Assembly (NCBI RefSeq): GCF_032118995.1
Contig: NC_092654.1
Coordinates: 9,184,284 to 9,248,283, forward strand
Origin: Asterias amurensis
Lineage: Eukaryota > Echinodermata > Asteroidea > Forcipulatida > Asteriidae
DNA length: 64,000 nt
Direction of reading: 5' to 3'
Part shown: one piece after another, positions 53,718 to 63,690 of the stretch
Layout: every line of letters starts with the position of its first letter
Position numbering within the stretch: position 1 is the first letter of the stretch
Translations under genes and position numbers: made by a program
The notes under the pieces: generated by a model
Told to the model about the DNA's origin: nothing
The model's database searches: none
The model's input: only the letters and a program-made list of their open reading frames with translations

Positions 53718-56700
53718 CTGTACAAAACGGTTGAAGAAAAAATCACATATGATTATGCCCAAAACTTGCTCTAATAACATTGCCTGATGTTTTAATAGTT
53801 TTATGCGCACAAGCAGTCAGAAACTCTTATTTTGTGTTGTTCGTTTGAAGTTTGAAATAAGATTTGTTGGAGATGAGGGTACTTATTTCAAGCACATTGA
53901 TTACAATGACGAAATATTTAGATCCTACAATGCGAACAATCTCTGCATTCCTATTTCACTGAGAAGTTCACAAACACTTTTCACAATTCCTTGAGCAAAC
54001 GACGGCATTTTTGCATCAAGACATGAGGAGCAGTATGTGGCCTTAGCGCGGTGAGATCGATCACCCCTGGGAACGAGGTTGCTATGACACCAACCTAGTA
54101 GGTTGTATTGTCTGGATAACACCATCTCCCACTTCAATTACGACTTCAGTTACAAGAACTGCAATTAAATTGAAGATCAAATAGGTCAATTGGAATGATG
54201 CATAGAGTGTCGTTAGTTGCCTCCAAGTTTCCTGGAAAACTGCCCTGTGTGACAAGGCCCTTAATATTGTATAATGAACATTACGTGCTGCTTTTATTGT
54301 CACTCGTCATGCGTTCAACTTTGTAATGTTTAAACCCGATGTAACTGTATTATAAGAAAGTGAAACAAAATATTTTTGTAATAATGGTGAGATGCCAGTA
54401 TGTTTTCAGGCAGACGAAATTAAACCAAACAATTTGGTTCAAACCAAATCATTTCTGTACGCGTTCTGTGTAAACCAAAATAAGATTTTAAATTGTGCAT
54501 GGTGGAAGTATCAATCAGAGAGGTTTGTGGTAACAGCATAATATGACTATCTCTTAGAGAAATGTTGGTTAACGACTCAAAATTTTGGTCAGATGCTGTG
54601 ATTGTCTTCGAAAGAATGCTGGACTCTGTAAACCAAAATAAGCGTTAGTTGATATTAAAAAAATAGTTGACTGTTTTTAGATCTTTGGCATTGATTAAAG
54701 CTTTCTTGATAAACAAATTTATCATACAGTAGATCTACCTAATTTCCATGGTGTTTTTTTGACAGTGCTCGTTTGGGAAAAAAATATTGACATTTTCGTC
54801 CTGCTGTGAATCATCGCACCTTCAGTTTTCAAGTTTTCCTCTGTAGTTACTGTCCCGGATGTCGTCTTGGCATCTACAAGATGTTGCTCATATGTAGTTG
54901 TCTGCATGGTCTGAAAGTCTTCGTCTTTTGCTGGTGTTTCGGTTATGAGTTCTGTTAATACCAAGTTTTCCTCTGACGTTACTGTCATGAATGGTGAAGC
55001 CGTCTGGGTATCCACAAGTTGCACAACTGTAGTATACTGCATGGTCTGAATTTCATCCTCGGCGGGTGTCTCTGTTATGATTTCCGTTGCGAGAATTGTT
55101 GCTTGAGCTGTCACTATAAGAAATTACGGAATAAATGTCCGTATTATTATTATTGTTATTATTATTAGATTGTTAGTCATTAGGGTCATTGTTATGTGGT
55201 CATATGAGAGCTCTTCAATGAGACTCCGACTTCAGCTCTGTCAGCCATCTTGTAGCCATGTATCGAAAGCTGAAGCCGGTTTCTAAGGGAAATCTGTCCG
55301 CCGGAGATTCTATCCTCCATGGGGGAAATTAACGTGGGCTTGAGGAGGTTGATTCAAAAGAGGGCGCTATCAGAAGAAGTGTACAAAGTATGAGGGGACA
55401 GAACCTCCGTGGGGACAGAATCTCCTGCCGAACCGGTCTTTAGCAAAAATGGTCAACTGGGTGAATGGTCAACTGGGTGAATGATTGTGATTAAAAATGC
55501 TACCTAAATATTGCACTGTCACCACACATACCATTGTGCAGCTATAATAAAGGCGCCCTCATTGTCAGTGCACCCTGGGCGTATATTTATTGTGTAGATG
55601 GTATGACGTGATGACGTCTTTGACCGCCATCTTTGATGTAAAACACAATGGAGTGCACGCGTTTCGCGCTGCACACGCCTCTCAGCCAATGAAAGCCTTT
55701 CACGCAAGCATGGGTCCATCAAAGATCGCGGCCAATGTATGCGGCCAATGTAAGGGTCCTTGCAAACATTGAAACATAACTAACTTTCCATTTCGCAAAT
55801 GTAGCCGTATTCTACGTCACACGGTCTGTCGTTCCACGTGTACTCGGCAACCCTCCGAAGTCTTATACACGGGTGCATATTTTGATGTCCCGTCGAATCC
55901 CATACGGAAAAGCTACCGAGTGGAGCTCCATCCAGCCACTCATGATCCCCGTCAGACGTGATCGTCAGACCAATCCAGAAGTCCATTACAACACCCAGTG
56001 CCTGAACAAACTCCTGGAGAAACGTCTGCTCTGACTGGCTTTCGATGAACACGAGATGAGTGTCGGATGATAATTGCGCGCAAACAGCACGAGCATCGAG
56101 CCCGTTGATTGGTTCTTCACTGAACGCGCGGTAGCATGATGTCTGAAAGAACTGGAAACCGTCAGGACAGACTGAAATAAAAAGGGTGAAGCATGAAGTA
56201 TTTCCTGGTTCAATTATCCATGATTGGATTGATAGTTCCTCATTGCGGTGTCATGAATTACAATACAGATGTGAGTCCCCCACAGATGTGAGTTTTTACC
56301 ATATATCTATAAAGCTCTATGGTTTTTACATAAGAGATTAAGTTAAAACACCCCAGTTGTTTGCAGTGTAATTCTATGCTTACCATTTTCAGTAGTTTTC
56401 ACATTGAGCGTAGTGGCAAGAGTGGTTGTTATGACTTCTAAAATTAAGAACAAACAAAACATCTTTAAAGCCATTATACACTTTCGGTTTAAAGAAAAAA
56501 AAGTTCACAGATTTACAAATAACTTACAGGGTTTACAGAAGGTAATGGTGAAAGACTTCTCTTGAAATATTGTTCCAGGAAATGCTTTACTTTTTGAGAA
56601 AACATTAAAACAATATAAATTCTCGATAGCGAGAATTACGGATTTATTTTAAACACATGTCATGACACAGCGAAACGTGCGGAAACAAGGGTGGGTTTTC

Positions 56701-59700
56701 CCGTTATTTTCTCTCGACTCCGATGACCGATTGAGCCTAAATTTTCACAGATTTGTTATTTATATATAAGTTGTAATACACGAAGTGTGGGCCTTCGACA
56801 ATACTGTTTACCGAAAGTGTCCAATGGCTTTAAAACAAAATTCTGTGATTTATTTATTGATTGTTGTTACACAAGAGAACCACCAAGTTTTTTGCAGCTA
56901 AATTCTAAGCTTACCGTTTCTAGTAGTTTGCACTTTGGTCGTAGTTGCAAGAGTGGTTGTTATGATTTCTAAATCAAGAACAAACACAAAATAAAAGAGT
57001 TTTTTATGTGATTTATTTCTTAAAATGTTTTCCACCGTTGATCAAAGTTGAATAGGGACAACTCATCTTCGATTTTGGAGAGTTTGTAAAATTCAATTCA
57101 TAATTTTTTTTTATCACAAGAAAAAAACTTCAGTTGCTTGAACATTGATAATAGTTGCAAGATTAAGATTGATTGTTATTATTTCTAATCCAAAAACAAA
57201 CAAAACAAATAGGAGAGGCTTTTTTCTATTACTTTTTTTCACCGATATTCAAAGTTGATGGGGTTAGCTGCCAATTATGAGTGACGTACCGATCCTTGCT
57301 CTATGCATGAACACACTAACAAGTTGTGGAACTCGTTAAAGGCAATGGACACTATTGGTAATTGTCAAAGACTAGCCTTCACAGTTGGTGTATCTCAACA
57401 TATGCATAAAAAAACTAACCTGTGAACATTTGAGCTCAATCGGTCATCGAAGTTGCGAGATAACAATGAAAGAAAAATAACCCTTGTCACACGAAGTTGT
57501 GTGCGTTTAGATGGTTGATTTCGAGACCTCAAGTTCTAAATCTGAGGTCTCGAAATCAAATTCGTGGAAAATTACTTCTTTCTCGAAAACTATGGCACTT
57601 CAGAGGGAGCCGTTTCTCACAATGTTTTATACCATCAACCTCTCCCCATTACTCGTCACCAAGTAAGGTTTTATGCCAATAATTATTTTGAGTAATTACA
57701 AATAGTGTCCACTGCCTTTAAAAGAACAACATGTGGCCCATTTGCTCAATGCATGTGGCCCATTTGCTCACATGTGGCCCACTTGCTCACTTGGTGCGCA
57801 AGGTGACAATTCAAAATTTGTTTGTAAGTTTCGGAAATAACCGGACCTTATAAAATCCTTAACGGCTAACGACATGACATGTGTAGTTCTTTGCTATGAA
57901 AATATTTGAGCAGTTTAATTCCGAGCTTACCGTTGTCAGTTGTTTGCACATTGATCGTAGTTGGAAGAGTGGTTGTTATTATTTCTATAATCAAGAACAA
58001 ACAAAGCAAATAGTAGAGGTTTGTTCTGTGATTTTTTTCTTCCAACGATGTTCAAAGTTGATGGTACAATTTATTTTCGGTTTGGGAGAGTTCAATCTTA
58101 CAGTTTTTAATTGTGAAGAAATAACAAAACTTGATCACTTCAAACAAATTCCATAAATACTTCCGTCTAAAACACTGGGTGAAACTATTAGGGGAGTCTT
58201 ATTAGAAAGGTAAATATGGAATTACTATTCACAAAATAAAGACAAAATACGAACCGTTAAACTGAGAAAAGGATTGAATTTTCTCTTCCTAAAACTATAC
58301 GACATCATGACTATAAAAGTGTCCACACAAAGAAATGAAGTATTTTGAGTGCATTTACTCGATTCATGTTGTATGTGTGCTTTTGCAACCCGACCTTTAC
58401 ATTTCCAACACTCCAAAGAAAAATCCAAGGCCGCATTGAACCAACCCTGGGACGCAGGGGGTCTGCTGACACACTATTTGACCCGGTATCTCTGTCTAAA
58501 CATTGACCCAGAAATGGGTCAAACTGAGACAATCAAATTATAATAATATTAATAATACCATTCATGGCTCTGATGTATAACCATTAAATTCAAATGTGCC
58601 GGTCAAGATGGAAAAGAGTGAATTTTCAAGTGGAAGGGAAAGCAAGTGTGAATAGGTGTTCTCAGTTTGATTCCCATTTTAAACCAGTTTGTGGATCAGC
58701 TCGACCCAGAATGGTCCCCATGTGACCCGGCACCCGTTTAAACAGTGCAGTAACTCACCCTCCTCCTCGCAAATATATTTCTTGTCCGAGTCACAATTGT
58801 GAGCTTTCCACGTCTGGCTTGACACATGAAGAGTAATACAGTCATCATCATCTCGTTTCCCGCTGTCCGGCCAGTTGGTGTACCCCGGGCCTACCCCATC
58901 CAACCATACCCATGAATCGCCTCCAGTCCCCACGAGCCCCATCCAGTAGTCACTGGTCGAGGCACCGAACCCTACAATAGCATCGGACAGTGCCTGGTTC
59001 TCGTCGGCTGAGCTGACGTAAACAAGATGGCTGCCAGTGGCTGCACAGGCATCCCTTGCGTCGCTCCAAGATTGTTTGGACGTCACAATGACGTAGTTCG
59101 AGTTGGAAGTGGAATATTCTAATAAGAAAAACGAAATGCAAAATCGTTGTTATGTAAAGTTATGTGTCTCTTTATTACAAAAAAAAAATAGGGAAATAAT
59201 GTTTTAATGGATGTAATAAACACCGGGGATAAAAATTACTAATTTGGTTTTACCCTTACACCAATGTGTCTACCTTTCCCGAGTTTTGTGGACAAAAGAT
59301 CCAAGGCATATTTTAACATATGATGCTGCCACAAATCATTGATTCTCTAAAAGAATAATATTGTAAGTATGCATTTGTATAATGCTAATCTTGACGCGTA
59401 TAATCTCTTCATGTTATTCAGACAATCATAATAAAGAAGAAGACATGCAGATGATGGTGGTACAATTTTCTATGCATTAAGATGTTAGAGACCGTACTAG
59501 TCATAGTCATGCTCATAAAACACTAAACGTTGGCAAGACTGCTACAAGTTTATGTGTTATGATCTTTAAAGGCAGTGGACACTATTGGTAATTACTCAAC
59601 AATAATTGTTAGCACAAAACCTTACTTGGTAACGAGTAATGGGAAGCTGTTGGTGGTTTACAATATTGTGATAAACGACTCCCTCTGAGCCATCGTTATT

Positions 59701-61402
59701 TTCGAGAAAGAAGGAATTTTCCACCAATTTGATCTTGAGACCTCAGAATTAGATTTTGAGATCCCGAAATCAAGCATCTGAAAGCACACCACGTCATGTG
59801 ACAAGGGTGTTTTTTCTTCCATTATTATCTCGCCACTTTGACGACCGATTGAGTTTAAACTTTTACAGTTTTTGCATAGGTTGAGATACACCGAGTGAGA
59901 AGACTGGTCTTTGACAATTACCAATAGTGTCTATTTAAATTAAGACAGAAGTAGTAACCTACAGAATTATTGTGCATTCTCTTAGAACTCCCACACACGT
60001 GAAGTTTTTTTTAATATTTTACTCTCATCCAAAAAGAGAACGTACTTACGATATGAAGTCTCTGCACTGCTGTGACAAGAAACCATGGTGATAAGCCATA
60101 CGCATGTCAGAGCAACGGACACAGACTGCACAAAAAAGACAAAAACTTGAATTTTTCGGTCACAATTTCTATAGTTAAGTTCATTTTACTCCTGAATCAC
60201 AAACAAAGATTAAATATGGAATTTAGAAAGAACTAGGCCTGTTAAAATTCGCCTTATATTGTTTGACCGATTTTGTCAAAAAAGAAAAAAAAAGTTCGGT
60301 CACAATTTTGAAATTACAAACAGTTAAGAAAAAAGGAATTTAAGGAGAAATAGGCCTATTGAAATTAATATTCGGCTAAATTTGTAGTCGTAGTCGTACT
60401 TAAGTGTCAATGTTTTTTCTTTTGGGATGTGGAACATGAACTTTAATAACCTCACTATTTTCTCTTGAAACAATTTGTCTCCCAAACAACCCAACCGACG
60501 AAACACACACAACCGACGCGCCGATTTTGTATGCACCTAAGCCACAATTTAATTACTAAGTAACGATTTAAAGGTACTGTGGACACTATATGTAATTACT
60601 CAAACTAATTTTTAGCATGACAACTTTCTTGGTTACAAGCAAATGAGAGATATTGATAGTATAAAGCGTGACAATTGCTCCCCTTACTCTGAAGTAACGC
60701 AGTTCTTGAGAAAGAGGTCAATTTCTCACTCAAATATTAAAGGCAGTGGACACTATTGGTACTTGTCAAAGACTAGCCTTCACAGTTGGTGTATCTTAAC
60801 ATATGCATAAAATAACAAACCTGTGAAAATTTGAGCTCTATCGGTCGTCGAATTTGCGAGATAATAATGAAAGAAAAAACACCCTTGTCACACGAAGTTG
60901 TGTGCTTTCAGATGCTTGATTTCGAGACCTCAAATTCTAAACTTGAGGTCTCGAAATCAAATTCGTGGAAACTTACTTCTTTCTCGTAAACTACATCACT
61001 TCAGAGGGACCTGTTTCTCACAATGTGTTATACCATCAACCTCTACCCATTACTCGTAATCAAGAAAGGTTTTATGATGATAATTATTTTGAGTAATTAC
61101 CAATAGTGTCCACTGCCTTTAAAAGACGAAGCATTTTTTGCAACGTTGGTGTTTTTTGCTTCCCAATTGAGTCCAAATTTTCACAGATTTGTAATCGTAT
61201 GCATTCTCCATAGTACAAGTGAGAATATTGGTCTTTGTGTCCAGTGTCTTTTAAAACAACCTGTAACAATAAAATGTTGCTTACTTCTGTAAAACTTACA
61301 TAGAAAATCCATACAATTGAGAGTTTAAAACTAGTGAGAGATTTTCTATCAAATTCCACAGCAAATTGTTAAGTTACTTACGATTCGGTTGGTTCTGGCC
61401 AT
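53263..61402 (-). CDS. Secreted two-CTLD + PAN/apple-like modular protein, 584 residues
   Basis: Nine exons, 5' to 3' on the reverse strand: 61402-61382, 60125-60050, 59118-58759, 57984-57931, 56968-56915, 56437-56384, 56171-55785, 55113-54820, 53717-53263. Total 1755 bases, open to TGA. Order: signal peptide (1 to about 25), CTLD1 (33-152), three 18-residue Thr-rich repeats (153-206), CTLD2 (207-335), Thr/Glu-rich 'ITETP' repeats (336 to about 465), PAN/apple-like module (about 500-584). All junctions after exon 2 are phase 1, so modules can be added or lost without frame damage. Likely an extracellular, mucin-like recognition or adhesion protein; ligand unknown. Paralogue of the + strand gene at 25780-35158, from which it differs by a second CTLD and by the repeats. 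Two more relict exons lie in its introns. Confidence 0.85.
54060..54172 (-). pseudogene. Relict 'ITE' repeat exon in the last intron
   Basis: Acceptor-like 'tttaattgcag' then VLVTEVVIEVGDGVIQTIQP, clearly related to ATEIITETPAEDEIQTMQ of exon 8, followed within a few codons by a stop and without a phase-1 donor. Read as a decayed copy of the repeat exon, not used in the model. Confidence 0.5.
54540..54640 (-). other. Possible relict exon
   Basis: A good acceptor ('tggtttacag') precedes an open phase-1 frame (SSILSKTITASDQNFESLT) of about the size of the 18-residue exons, but no phase-1 donor follows. Weak evidence; not included in the gene model. Confidence 0.25.
54820..55113 (-). CDS. Exon 8: two Thr/Glu-rich ITETP repeats
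   Basis: 294 bases, phase 1-1, acceptor 'atttcttatag', donor GTGCGA. Two units of about 45 residues: EIITETPAEDEIQTMQYTT...VTSEENL and ELITETPAKDEDFQTMQTTT...VTTEENL. A third partial unit opens the last exon. Acidic and Thr-rich, likely an extended O-glycosylated stalk. Confidence 0.8.
55320..55480. repeat. Dispersed repeat shared with 10067-10225
   Basis: 'attaacgtgggcttgaggag', 'gagggcgctatcagaag', 'ggggacagaatctcctgcc'. It is followed by a 16-bp tandem duplication 'gtcaactgggtgaatg' at 55451-55482. Confidence 0.7.
55785..56171 (-). CDS. Exon 7: CTLD2
   Basis: 387 bases, phase 1-1, acceptor 'tttttatttcag', donor GTTAGT (a stop codon just past the donor is intronic). A long-form CTLD: CPDGFQFFQTSCYRAF, ARAVCAQL, DFWIGLTI, HEWLDG, MHPCIRL, YTWNDRPCD, YGYICEME. 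Six cysteines fit three disulphides. The WND motif is present, but the EPN/QPD position reads STGHQNMHPC, so canonical sugar binding is doubtful. Confidence 0.93.
56384..56437 (-). CDS. Exon 6: 18-residue Thr-rich repeat (third copy)
   Basis: 54 bases, phase 1-1, acceptor 'cttaattttag', donor GTAAGC. Encodes (E)VITTTLATTLNVKTTEN(G). A separate exon rather than an internal repeat. Confidence 0.82.
56465..56833 (-). mobile_element. Family B MITE, full length
   Basis: TTAA-bounded with 'agccattatacactttcggt' at the left and 'cgaaagtgtccaatggcttt' at the right. Inserted 28 bp upstream of the acceptor of the 18-residue exon at 56384-56437 (on the reverse strand), leaving that exon's splice sites intact. 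Confidence 0.85.
56915..56968 (-). CDS. Exon 5: 18-residue Thr-rich repeat (second copy)
   Basis: 54 bases, phase 1-1, acceptor 'cttgatttag', donor GTAAGC. Encodes (E)IITTTLATTTKVQTTRN(G). The immediately flanking intron ('agcttagaatttagctgcaa') also resembles the flank of the exon at 56384. Confidence 0.85.
57131..57184 (-). pseudogene. Decayed copy of the 18-residue exon
   Basis: Acceptor 'tttggattag' is kept and the frame reads EIITINLNLATIINVQATE, but the donor region has become a T run with no GTAAGC. Host gene exon fossil between two working copies. Confidence 0.6.
57336..57722 (+). mobile_element. Family A MITE, full length
   Basis: TTAAAGGCAATGGACACTAT at the left and the complement at the right, hairpin intact. 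Followed by three copies of 'catgtggcccatttgctca' at about 57729-57795. Confidence 0.9.
57931..57984 (-). CDS. Exon 4: 18-residue Thr-rich repeat (first copy)
   Basis: 54 bases, phase 1-1, acceptor 'ttgattatag', donor GTAAGC. Encodes (E)IITTTLPTTINVQTTDN(G). Confidence 0.85.
58436..58740. repeat. 'tgacccagaaatgggtca' repeat segments
   Basis: 58436-58525 and 58670-58740 carry the same dispersed repeat as 33237 and 48880 ('atttgacccgg', 'tgacccagaaatgggtca'), interrupted by unrelated sequence. They lie just downstream of the CTLD1 exon on the reverse strand. Confidence 0.55.
58759..59118 (-). CDS. Exon 3: CTLD1
   Basis: 360 bases, phase 1-1, acceptor 'tttcttattag', donor GTGAGT. Short-form CTLD: SWSDARDACAA, SDYWMGLVG, WVWLDG, GYTNWPDSG, DDDDCITL, WKAHNCDSDKKYICEEE. 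Four canonical cysteines. The calcium-site positions read SGKRDDDDC and WKAHNCD, with neither EPN/QPD nor WND, so lectin activity of the classical type is not predicted. Confidence 0.92.
59245..59300 (-). mobile_element. SINE family E tail fragment
   Basis: 'ggttttacccttacaccaat' and 'tacctttcccgagttttgtg' are the reverse complement of the family E body. Upstream head missing. Nothing else recognised at 59301-59565. Confidence 0.55.
59566..59940 (-). mobile_element. Family A MITE, nearly full length
   Basis: TTAAAGGCAGTGGACACTAT at the left, reverse order to 'ttaccaatagtgtct', where the right end is slightly eroded. Hairpin centre present. Confidence 0.88.
60050..60125 (-). CDS. Exon 2 of - lectin gene: signal peptide
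   Basis: 76 bases, phase 0 in and 1 out, acceptor 'tcttttttgtgcag', donor GTAAGT. Encodes SVSVALTCVWLITMVSCHSS AETSY: a hydrophobic core then small residues. Joined to MARTNRI it makes a normal signal peptide with an n-region arginine pair. Confidence 0.85.
60568..61255 (-). mobile_element. Family A MITE split by a second family A MITE
   Basis: The outer reverse copy occupies 60568-60736 and 61123-61255. The inner forward copy is 60737-61122. The outer sequence 'ctcactcaaata' + TTAA + 'aagac' is a normal family A string (compare the complement at 62200), and TTAA is present on both sides of the inner copy. This is direct evidence for TTAA target duplication. Confidence 0.9.
60737..61122 (+). 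mobile_element. Inner family A MITE, full length
   Basis: 386 bp, intact ends and hairpin. Insertion into another copy of the same family makes it the younger of the two. Confidence 0.92.
61382..61402 (-). CDS. Exon 1 of - lectin gene: start codon, MARTNRI
   Basis: 'acaagATGG' context, seven codons, donor GTAAGT, phase 0. Same size as the first exon of the paralogue (MAESMIN). The 5' UTR continues upstream (plus-strand positions above 61402). Confidence 0.78.
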
Positions 61403-61987
61403 CTTGTCCAGTAGGTTCACAGCACGAAATCAGTACCTTCTTAATGAATACAGCAAGTGGTGTAGAGTTTAATTACAACATTCATCAAACGATGACGTCA
61501 TTGATTGAGTGTCCCGGGACGCGCATACCCCAAATCCATGTCTCCATGACATTTATACATCGATTGGGGACTTTCTTGAATGTTTATATCTCCATCGGGA
61601 GAACAGAAACCCACACCGCTAATTACCAACCAATAATACGATGTAGGATTTGTTGACATGGCGGTGGTGTATACACATTTTCTACATGCAATAATGTCAT
61701 GAGTATTTGAACGTTTTATTGATCGGTCAACACTAGTAGTGATTTTAATATGAAGCTTGAAGGGAAATGTTGTTATAGCATCGGGTGATTGTCAATTAAG
61801 TCACTGTCGTGTGATCGGATATTTGGAGAGAGAGGGGGTGATGGGTGGGTGGGCAGATGGGCGAAATGGATATAATTGGACAAAATGATATGACGATAAA
61901 AAGAAAAAGAAAAAAGAAGAAGAAAAAAAAAACATTTTGGTGGAGGGTGGCAAAGGGGTAATAATTATATTGTTTATGTGCAAATTT

Positions 61988-62277
61988 AAAAGCAATGGAC
62001 ATCTTTGAATTGTCAAAGACCAGTATTCTCACTTGGTGTATCCAAACATATGCATACAAAACACAATAATCTGTGAAAACTTTGACTCAATGGTCATCGA
62101 TATTGCAAGGGAATAACGAAGAAGAAAAACACCATTGTTGCACAAAATGTGTGTGATTTAAGATGCCTATTAATAAAAGGCTTCAGGTCTGAAGTCTTTT
62201 AATATTTGAGTGAGAACTTTCCTATTTCTCAAAAAATACGTTACTTCAGAGGGAGCTGTTTCTCACAATGTTTTACA
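61988..62277 (+). mobile_element. Family A MITE, right end lost
   Basis: 'aaaagcaatggacatctttg' at a decayed left end, standard order to 'ctgtttctcacaatgtttta', then an abrupt change to unrelated sequence. It belongs to the subfamily with 'ggcttcaggtctgaagtctt' at the centre. Confidence 0.8.
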
Positions 62278-62912
62278 CATGGCCAGACGACCACTTCAAG
62301 GCGAGGGCTACATTTGGACAATCGGCCAAATCGACTGTCACCAGGGGCACGTTGGCACCTGCTCATTGGGGCTGAAACAGGGTAACCCCTTCACTGTGCC
62401 TGCCCTTCACAGTCCGTAAAGATGTAAGCATGTGCATCATAATTATAGGAGCCTGGCTGGAGGAAAACACACTACCTTCTCATTCTCATCTTGTACATGC
62501 ATGTCCGTTCTTTGAACATGTCAATGTACACAGACTGTTCAGTATTGAAATACTTTGCAGTTACGTAATATAATAAAAGACAACAATGGCCCAAACACTT
62601 TCTTTCATTACATCTTCTGTGACACCTTTAACCCGTAACGTATTTATATTAGAAAGTAAACGGACTTTTGGGAAGGCCGTTGTCTGTGAGCGGTCTTCAC
62701 TGCAGTACTGAAGTTGTTATCTTTCAACGCTGTGGAGACTCTGAGGTCGAGTTGGTTCCACAAGAGAGATGGTGTGTTTTAGAAAGGTAACACACGTTCA
62801 TAAACGACAATTTATTATAACTGTCATTTTGTTTCATGCTTAGAAGTTTGTATAGTCATGGAAGATACTTTGCTAGTTCTTAATTCACCTGCTATTTCCT
62901 AGAATGCGTTTA

Positions 62913-63690
62913 CAGGCAATGGACACTAGTGGTAATTACTCAAAATAATAATATTGTTAGCTTAAATACAGTGGACACTATTGGTAATTGTCAAAGACCA
63001 GTCTTCTCACTTGGTGTATCTCAACATATGCATAAAATAACAAATCTGTGAAAATTTGAGCTCAATCGGTTATCGAACTTGCGAGATAATAATGAAAGAA
63101 AAAACACCCCTGTCACACGAAATGGTGTGCGTTTAGATGGTTGATTTCGAGACCTCAAGTTCTAAATCTGAGGTCTCGAAATCAAATTCGTTGAAAATTA
63201 CTTCTTTCACGAAAACTATGGCACTTCAGAGGGAGCCGTTTCTCACAATGTTTTATACCATCAACCTCTCCCCATTACTCGTCATCAAGAAAGGTTTTAT
63301 GCGAATAATTATTTTGAGTAATTACCAATAGTGTCCACTGCCTTTAAAAACTTACTTGGTAAACGAGAAATACGCAATTTTGGGATATGATGGACATCTA
63401 CACTACTTTGTCTGTATACACTCAAACCAATTTACCAAACAGTGAACTCCTACAGTGCCCGCCATACATCAACAAGGCCAATGGAGAGCTGTTGATAGTA
63501 TAGAACATTGTGGGAAACGGTCCCTCTGAAGTAGTTTTTGAGAAAAGGGGTAATGTTTCACTCTAATTAAACACTTCGAGACTGAAGCCTTTTATTGTGC
63601 ATCTGAAACCGTACAAAGTTGTGAAACAAGGGTGTTTTTCTTTCTTTATTCCCTTGCAACTTCAATGACCAATTGAGCCAGGTTGTTATT
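62913..63690 (-). mobile_element. Family A MITE split by another family A MITE and a family H MITE
   Basis: Outer reverse copy: 62913-62961, 63348-63390 and 63478-63690 in continuous family order. An inner forward copy sits at 62962-63347 between 'attgttagc' + TTAA and TTAA + 'aacttacttggta'. A further insert at about 63391-63477 resembles the family H element at 2413. Three layers of insertion. Confidence 0.8.
62962..63347 (+). mobile_element. Inner family A MITE, full length
   Basis: 386 bp with both ends and hairpin present; left end TTAAATACAGTGGACACTAT. TTAA on both sides repeats the evidence from 60737-61122. Confidence 0.9.

Noticed and set aside
55779-55784. Apparent stop codon right after CTLD2 (CEMES then stop)
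   Set aside because: The stop lies past a GTTAGT donor. Using the donor gives the same phase 1 as the other two CTLD exons and continues into exon 8.
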